Source: Paracoccaceae bacterium
GTDB taxonomy: Bacteria > Pseudomonadota > Alphaproteobacteria > Rhodobacterales > Rhodobacteraceae
DNA length: 8,652 nt
Assembly (NCBI GenBank): GCA_003545125.1
Contig: DQCI01000101.1
Coordinates: forward strand, 191 to 8,842
Direction: 5' to 3'
This document shows, piece after piece, positions 6,902-8,652 of the stretch. The notes below the pieces were generated by a model, which was given only the letters and a program-made list of their open reading frames with translations, ran no database searches and was not told where the DNA came from. Made by a program: the position numbers and the translations under genes. Position 1 is the first letter of the stretch; every line of letters starts with the position of its first letter.

Positions 6902-7301
6902 CGGACCGCCGCCGCTTGCCCGGCTCCTCGGGGCCGACCGCTACCTGCGGCTGATGGTCTTCGTTCACGACCGGCCCGGGGCCAGTCTCGCCCTCGCCGC
7001 CCTGCCCTTCGCCCTGCTTGGCGCCTGGCTCGTCTGGCTCGCCGGTCTTTGGCAGCCCCAGCCTGTCACCCACGACGGCTACCTGACCGCCCGGGTGCTG
7101 TTCAGCCAGCCCATCGCCTCGGACGACGCCGTCATCTCGACCCGGTTCCATATCGAATTGCCGGACGGACCCCGCGTTGCGGTCACGACCCGCGACCTGG
7201 CCCGCGCGATGAATGTGATCGACACTGCCTGCGTCGCGCGGTTGGTCGATGCCGACGGCGCGCCGCGCTACCAGCTCGCGCGGCCGAGCGATAGCGCATG
7301 A
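6894..7301 (+). CDS. Small single-pass membrane protein of unknown function
   Basis: This 135-residue protein is not one I recognise. A cytoplasmic N-terminus of about 28 residues with several basic residues (LARLLGADRYLRL at 8-20) precedes one strong membrane helix at about 30-52 (rich in Leu, Ala, ending WLAGLW). The remaining 80 residues should lie in the periplasm and look like a beta-rich domain: YLTARVLFSQ (63-72), AVISTRFHIEL (79-89), RVAVTTRDL (94-102), with one Cys at 113. The start overlaps the end of tetR by 8 bases and its stop overlaps the phosphatidyltransferase start as ATGA, so the reading frame is well supported by gene packing and by codon use like its neighbours. Close coupling to the next gene suggests a shared membrane role, possibly as an accessory subunit; this is inference only. 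Confidence 0.8.
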   Translation: MADGPPPLARLLGADRYLRLMVFVHDRPGASLALAALPFALLGAWLVWLAGLWQPQPVTHDGYLTARVLFSQPIASDDAVISTRFHIELPDGPRVAVTTRDLARAMNVIDTACVARLVDADGAPRYQLARPSDSA

Positions 7302-7888
7302 AACGGCGCGTCTCGATCTACACCATCTCCAACAGCCTGTCGGTCTACCGGCTGCTGGCAGCCCCCGCCGTCGCCGCCGCCGCGCTGACCGGCCACCGCA
7401 GCTTGTTCGTCGTGCTCGCGCTCGTCAGCCTCGGGACCGATGCGATCGACGGCGTGATCGCGCGCTGGCGGCGCGAGGAAACCCCGCTTGGCGCGCGTCT
7501 CGACGCGCTGGCCGACAGCCTCACCCTCGCCGCCGGGCTCGTCGGCGTGTGGGTGTTCGAGCGCGCACCCTTCATCGAGACCCCGTTCTGGCTGCTCGTG
7601 TTCCTCGGCGCGCTGACGCTGGCCACCGCCACAACGGTGGTCAAATTCGGCAAGCTCCCCGCCTTCCACCTCTATTCGTTCAAGGCCGCCGACATCGGCA
7701 TGACCGCCTTCTTCGTGGCCTTGTTCCTTTACGGCTTCGTGCCCTGGGCCTACGCGCTCAGCCTCGGGTTTGCCGCGCTCGCTGCGCTTGAGATCTTGGC
7801 CGTGGCGCTCGCCATCCCGGAATTCCGGACCGATCTCAAAGGCTTGTGGTGGGTTTTGCGGGCTGACCGGGACCGCGGACTGCGGTGA
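7298..7888 (+). CDS. CDP-alcohol phosphatidyltransferase family protein
   Basis: This integral inner-membrane enzyme transfers a phosphatidyl-type group from a CDP-linked donor to an alcohol in phospholipid synthesis. The 196-residue length suits a six-helix member. The full family signature D-x2-D-G-x2-A-R-x8-G-x3-D-x3-D is present: Asp48, Asp51, Gly52, Ala55, Arg56, Gly65, Asp69 and Asp73, which bind metal and the CDP donor. The N-terminus YTISNSLSVYRLLAAPAV (8-25) resembles that of PgsA-type glycerophosphate transferases, but the acceptor could also be inositol phosphate, choline or another alcohol. Hydrophobic segments are seen at about 18-32, 34-50, 75-90, 97-112, 130-150 and 152-172. 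It is the last gene of the plus-strand run, overlapping the preceding membrane protein by four bases, and faces sufS tail to tail. Confidence 0.93.
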   Translation: MKRRVSIYTISNSLSVYRLLAAPAVAAAALTGHRSLFVVLALVSLGTDAIDGVIARWRREETPLGARLDALADSLTLAAGLVGVWVFERAPFIETPFWLLVFLGALTLATATTVVKFGKLPAFHLYSFKAADIGMTAFFVALFLYGFVPWAYALSLGFAALAALEILAVALAIPEFRTDLKGLWWVLRADRDRGLR

Positions 7889-7901
7889 TGGACGCCGCGG
7901 C

Positions 7902-7910
7902 GGGGGGGGG
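7902..7910 (+). repeat. Run of nine G residues beside a short GC palindrome
   Basis: Nine G in a row follow the perfect 10-bp palindrome cgccgcggcg (7893-7902) in the convergent gap, directly before the triple dyad block. It lies outside coding sequence, so length changes would not shift a frame. Confidence 0.85.
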
Positions 7911-7976
7911 CGTTTTTCGAACGAAAAACGAAACGATTTCCGTGCGGAAATCGCCACGAAATCCGTGCGGATTTCG
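7911..7976. terminator. Block of three 20-bp dyads, probable bidirectional terminator
   Basis: Three inverted repeats, each of two 9-base arms around a 2-base centre, lie at 7911-7930 (arms cgtttttcg/cgaaaaacg), 7934-7953 (cgatttccg/cggaaatcg) and 7957-7976 (cgaaatccg/cggatttcg). They are separated by exactly 3 bases each, giving a 23-base period. The arms differ between copies but stay complementary, so pairing is conserved while sequence is not. The position between the phosphatidyltransferase gene (plus) and sufS (minus), which end tail to tail, fits transcription ends for both. A long T-run after the stem is missing, so the mechanism is not certain. Confidence 0.65.
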
Positions 7977-7992
7977 GACCCCGCCCGGGCTC

Positions 7993-8652
7993 CTACCCCA
8001 GCAACCGGTGACAGAGTTCCAGCCCGTCGGCCAGCTTGTCGATCTCTTCGACGGTGTTGTAGAGGCCGAAGCTCGCGCGCGCCGTCGCCGTCACCCCCAG
8101 CGCCTCCATCAGCGGATGGGCGCAATGGTGCCCGGCGCGCACCGCGATCCCCTTTTGGTCGAGGATCGTCGAGATGTCATGCGCGTGACCGCCACCGGCG
8201 ATGGTCATCGAGAAGATCGCTGTCTTGCCCGGCGCATCGCCCTGGACATTGAGCCAGTTGAGAGATTTGAACCGCTCGCGGGCGTAGGAGACCAGCCGTG
8301 CCTCATGGGCCGCGACATTGTGCATCCCGAGCGCCATCAGGTATTCGAGCGCGACCGCGAACCCGACGGTCTGGGCGATCCCCGGCGTGCCCGCCTCGAA
8401 CTTCTGCGGTGGCGCGGCGTAGGTCACGGTTTCGCGGCTGACCTCTTCGATCATGTCACCGCCACCCAGGAACGGCCGCATCTCGGCCTGACGCTCGGTC
8501 TTGACATAGATCGCGCCCGAGCCCGAGGGCCCGTAGAGCTTGTGTCCGGTGATCGGATAGAAGTCGATGCCGAGGTCGACCACATCCACCGGCCCGTGCA
8601 CCGCCCCTTGCGAGCCGTCGACCAGCACCGGCACGCCTTTGGCATGGGCGCC
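7993..8652 (-). CDS. sufS: SufS-type cysteine desulfurase, C-terminal part (gene runs off the window)
   Basis: SufS is a PLP enzyme that takes sulfur from cysteine as a persulfide for Fe-S cluster assembly. Here 219 C-terminal residues are visible; the reading frame is open through the last base, so the start lies outside. Visible features, counted from the window edge: VLVDGSQ (9-15) with the Asp that contacts the PLP ring nitrogen (Asp12), the PLP-binding Lys38 in TGHKLYGP, the EAGTPG motif at 86-91, and RAGHHCAHPLM (172-182) with the catalytic Cys177. The 139-residue Lys-to-Cys distance and the RAGHHC context mark a group II (SufS/CsdA) enzyme and not IscS/NifS. An in-frame GTG at 8634 is internal to the domain and is not the start. 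It ends 104 bases from the convergent phosphatidyltransferase gene. Other suf genes would be expected upstream, past the right edge. Confidence 0.95.
   Translation of the reverse strand, partial: GAHAKGVPVLVDGSQGAVHGPVDVVDLGIDFYPITGHKLYGPSGSGAIYVKTERQAEMRPFLGGGDMIEEVSRETVTYAAPPQKFEAGTPGIAQTVGFAVALEYLMALGMHNVAAHEARLVSYARERFKSLNWLNVQGDAPGKTAIFSMTIAGGGHAHDISTILDQKGIAVRAGHHCAHPLMEALGVTATARASFGLYNTVEEIDKLADGLELCHRLLG

Overview
The window looks like chromosomal DNA from a high-GC alphaproteobacterium, most probably of the Rhodobacterales (Rhodobacteraceae/Paracoccaceae type). That placement is inferred from strong G/C preference at third codon positions, short intergenic gaps with start/stop overlaps, a MetA-type homoserine acyltransferase, a PPK2-type polyphosphate kinase and a SUF-type cysteine desulfurase. 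No RNA genes, CRISPR array, insertion sequence or phage genes are visible. Nine complete protein genes lie on the plus strand, followed by the C-terminal part of a tenth on the minus strand.

Left part (85-2181): a small antibiotic-biosynthesis-monooxygenase-fold protein overlaps the start of an EamA-type drug/metabolite transporter, and a second EamA transporter follows after 25 bases. A 12-bp unit repeated three times begins at the last codons of the second transporter and supplies three in-frame stop codons. Middle part (2268-4110): an uncharacterised P-loop protein is followed 43 bases later by metA. The MetA protein carries Glu at position 111, which predicts acetyl-CoA rather than succinyl-CoA use, so the enzyme is probably a homoserine O-acetyltransferase in methionine synthesis. 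The 312-base gap after metA is rich in GC hairpins and has no convincing gene.

Right part (4423-7888): an alpha/beta hydrolase with an N-terminal hydrophobic segment, then a tightly packed run of ppk2, a TetR regulator, a small single-pass membrane protein of unknown function and a CDP-alcohol phosphatidyltransferase. The last three have overlapping start and stop codons and ppk2 ends only five bases before the tetR start, so the four are probably cotranscribed. This suggests, without proving, a link between polyphosphate or nucleotide metabolism and phospholipid synthesis under TetR control.

The plus-strand run converges on the minus-strand sufS gene (Fe-S cluster assembly). The gap between them holds a G9 tract and three 20-bp dyads spaced exactly 23 bp apart, with paired changes between arms; this is probably a two-way terminator block. 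I see no clearly new system. The least explained items are the P-loop protein before metA, the ppk2-tetR-membrane protein-phosphatidyltransferase cluster, and the triple-dyad array.
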